Origin: an uncultured Anaerotruncus sp.
GTDB taxonomy: Bacteria; Bacillota_A; Clostridia; Oscillospirales; CAG-272
Assembly: GCA_958414155.1 (NCBI GenBank)
Contig: CATYWI010000068.1
Span: 1 to 6,735 of the forward strand
Direction: 5' to 3'
Length of the DNA: 6,735 nt
Within the stretch, counting starts at the first letter, position 1. Each line of letters begins with the position of its first letter. Of this stretch, positions 5,504 through 6,735 are shown in pieces. Position numbers and translations under genes: made by a program. The notes under the pieces were generated by a model. That model worked only from the letters and a program-made list of their open reading frames with translations. It searched no databases and was not told where the DNA came from.

Positions 5504-6735
5504 ATGAGCGATTTTGTCCTGAAAAGCGAATACACTCCTACGGGAGATCAGCCGGAGGCTATTGCTTCCCTTACCGCCGGTATTGCCTCGGGCAGGAAAA
5601 TGCAGACCCTGCTTGGCGTCACCGGTTCGGGCAAGACCTTTACCATGGCAAACGTCATAGCGCGCTCCGGCAGACCGACGCTTATACTTGAGCCAAACAA
5701 AACGCTTGCGGCACAGGTTTGCTCGGAAATGCGCGAGTTCTTTCCCGACAGCGCCGTTGAATATTTTGTTTCCTATTATGATTATTATCAGCCCGAGGCA
5801 TACATTCCCGGCAAGGATATGTATATCGAAAAGGATGCACTGATAAACGACGAGATCGACCGCCTGCGCCACAGCGCAACATCAGCGCTTTTTGAGCGGA
5901 GGGATGTGATAATAGTCGCGAGCGTATCATGTATATATTCACTCGGCGACCCCGGCGAATACCGCAGTCTTGTAATAGCGCTGCGCCCCGGCATGCCCAT
6001 GAGCCGCGAGGGTCTTCTTGCCAAGCTGACTGCGGTCAGCTATACGCGTAACGATATGAATCTCGTGCGTGACAGCTTCCGCGTGCGCGGAGACACGGTG
6101 GATATAATCCCCGCATCATCCGGCGACAAGGCGCTGCGCGTTGAGTTTTTCGGCGATGAGATAGACCGCGTGAGCGAAATAAATACAGTGACGGGGGAGC
6201 TTGTGCGCCGTCTTTCATACGCGGCGGTCTACCCTGCCACGCATTATGCCGTTTCGGACGACAAGCGCGAGGCGGCGCTTGCGGAGATAGAAGCCGAAAT
6301 GAAGGAGCGCGCGGCATACTTCACCGCCGAGGGCAAACTGCTTGAAGCACAGCGCATAACCGAACGCACAAAATACGATCTTGAAATGCTGCGCGAGGTC
6401 GGCTTCTGCTCCGGCGTTGAAAACTACTCACGCGTGCTTTCAGGACGCGAGCCGGGCTCCACGCCGTACACCCTGCTCGACTACTTTCCGAAGGATTACC
6501 TTATGTTCATAGACGAATCGCACGTTACCGTGCCGCAGGTGCGCAGCATGAGCGGCGGCGATTCGGCGAGAAAAAAGAACCTTGTCGAATACGGCTTTCG
6601 TCTGCCCTCGGCTTACGACAACCGCCCGCTTTTCTTTGATGAATTCGAATCAAAACTGAATCAGGTCGTGTTTGTGAGCGCCACACCCGGAGACTATGAG
6701 CTTGAGCATTCAGAATCCACTGCCGAACAGATAAT
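5504..6735 (+). CDS. uvrB: UvrB, excision nuclease damage-recognition helicase, 3' incomplete
   Basis: Known role: UvrB takes damaged DNA from UvrA, verifies the lesion by threading a strand behind its beta hairpin, and recruits UvrC for incision (nucleotide excision repair). Seen: 410 codons of a protein of about 660. Walker A GVTGSGKT (38-45); PNKTLAAQ (64-71); the damage-probing hairpin with [10 protein letters not shown] near 90-100; [12 protein letters not shown]; domain 2 (UvrA contact) about 155-250; the Walker B-type DESH (337-340) within [28 protein letters not shown]; and motif [11 protein letters not shown] at 392-399. The second helicase domain and the C-terminal UVR motif lie beyond the right edge. 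Start: ATG 5504 has GGGAG (5493-5497) 6 nt upstream. The gene has its own promoter and is unrelated to the ABC remnant; uvrA commonly follows. Confidence 0.97.
   Translation, partial: MSDFVLKSEYTPTGDQPEAIASLTAGIASGRKMQTLLGVTGSGKTFTMANVIARSGRPTLILEPNKTLAAQVCSEMREFFPDSAVEYFVSYYDYYQPEAYIPGKDMYIEKDALINDEIDRLRHSATSALFERRDVIIVASVSCIYSLGDPGEYRSLVIALRPGMPMSREGLLAKLTAVSYTRNDMNLVRDSFRVRGDTVDIIPASSGDKALRVEFFGDEIDRVSEINTVTGELVRRLSYAAVYPATHYAVSDDKREAALAEIEAEMKERAAYFTAEGKLLEAQRITERTKYDLEMLREVGFCSGVENYSRVLSGREPGSTPYTLLDYFPKDYLMFIDESHVTVPQVRSMSGGDSARKKNLVEYGFRLPSAYDNRPLFFDEFESKLNQVVFVSATPGDYELEHSESTAEQI

Noticed and set aside
5280..5507. A 75-codon plus-strand ORF running through the uvrB promoter
   Set aside because: It crosses the promoter and the uvrB start codon region, has no ribosome binding site and no recognisable domain.
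1..6735. CRISPR array, tRNA, rRNA, integrase or transposase
   Set aside because: No spaced direct repeats of suitable length, no tRNA-like cloverleaf noticed, and no mobile-element protein motif in any frame I read.

Overview
The window reads as a piece of a Bacillota (Clostridia-like) chromosome. It has the classic Firmicutes order hrcA-grpE-dnaK behind a CIRCE operator, AGGAGG-type ribosome binding sites and a textbook sigma-A promoter. GC use is moderate in genes, ATA isoleucine codons are frequent, and the intergenic DNA is AT-rich. I cannot name the genus from sequence alone. This is mostly core housekeeping and stress DNA. I see no CRISPR array, tRNA, rRNA, intact mobile element or obvious new multi-gene system.

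Layout. Positions 1-1856 (minus strand) hold the heat-shock operon, read right to left: hrcA (repressor), grpE (nucleotide exchange factor), and the first 17 codons of dnaK, which runs off the left edge. Positions 1857-2325 are the divergent control region. It holds the hrcA ribosome binding site, a CIRCE operator with one mismatch, an extended -10 promoter overlapped by a second inverted repeat, an unexplained stretch (1969-2217) that looks like a decayed or orphan minus-strand ORF, and the htpG promoter. Positions 2326-4510 (plus strand) hold htpG (Hsp90) and, 19 nt after it, a small cysteine-rich TSCPD-domain protein, probably in one transcript. A 17-bp perfect hairpin follows at 4515-4553. 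Positions about 4590-5242 (minus strand) are the wreck of an ABC exporter: an internal fragment cut off inside its Walker A motif, with a frameshift and an in-frame stop. Another inverted repeat (5247-5280) and about 140 nt of unassigned DNA lead to a perfect TTGACA-17-TATAAT promoter with a 13-bp palindrome at the expected start site. This drives uvrB (5504 to the right edge, incomplete).

How it fits together. HrcA should bind CIRCE and hold down its own operon until heat or unfolded protein titrates it. DnaK and GrpE (with DnaJ, normally just beyond the left edge) handle client folding. HtpG, on the opposite strand and without a CIRCE of its own, adds Hsp90 activity. UvrB is nucleotide-excision repair and appears to be a separate unit.

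The most interesting points are the His/Cys-rich insert in the HtpG inter-domain linker next to a small cysteine-rich partner gene, the extra inverted repeat on the hrcA promoter, the palindrome on the uvrB start site, and the decayed genes at 1969-2217 and 4590-5242.
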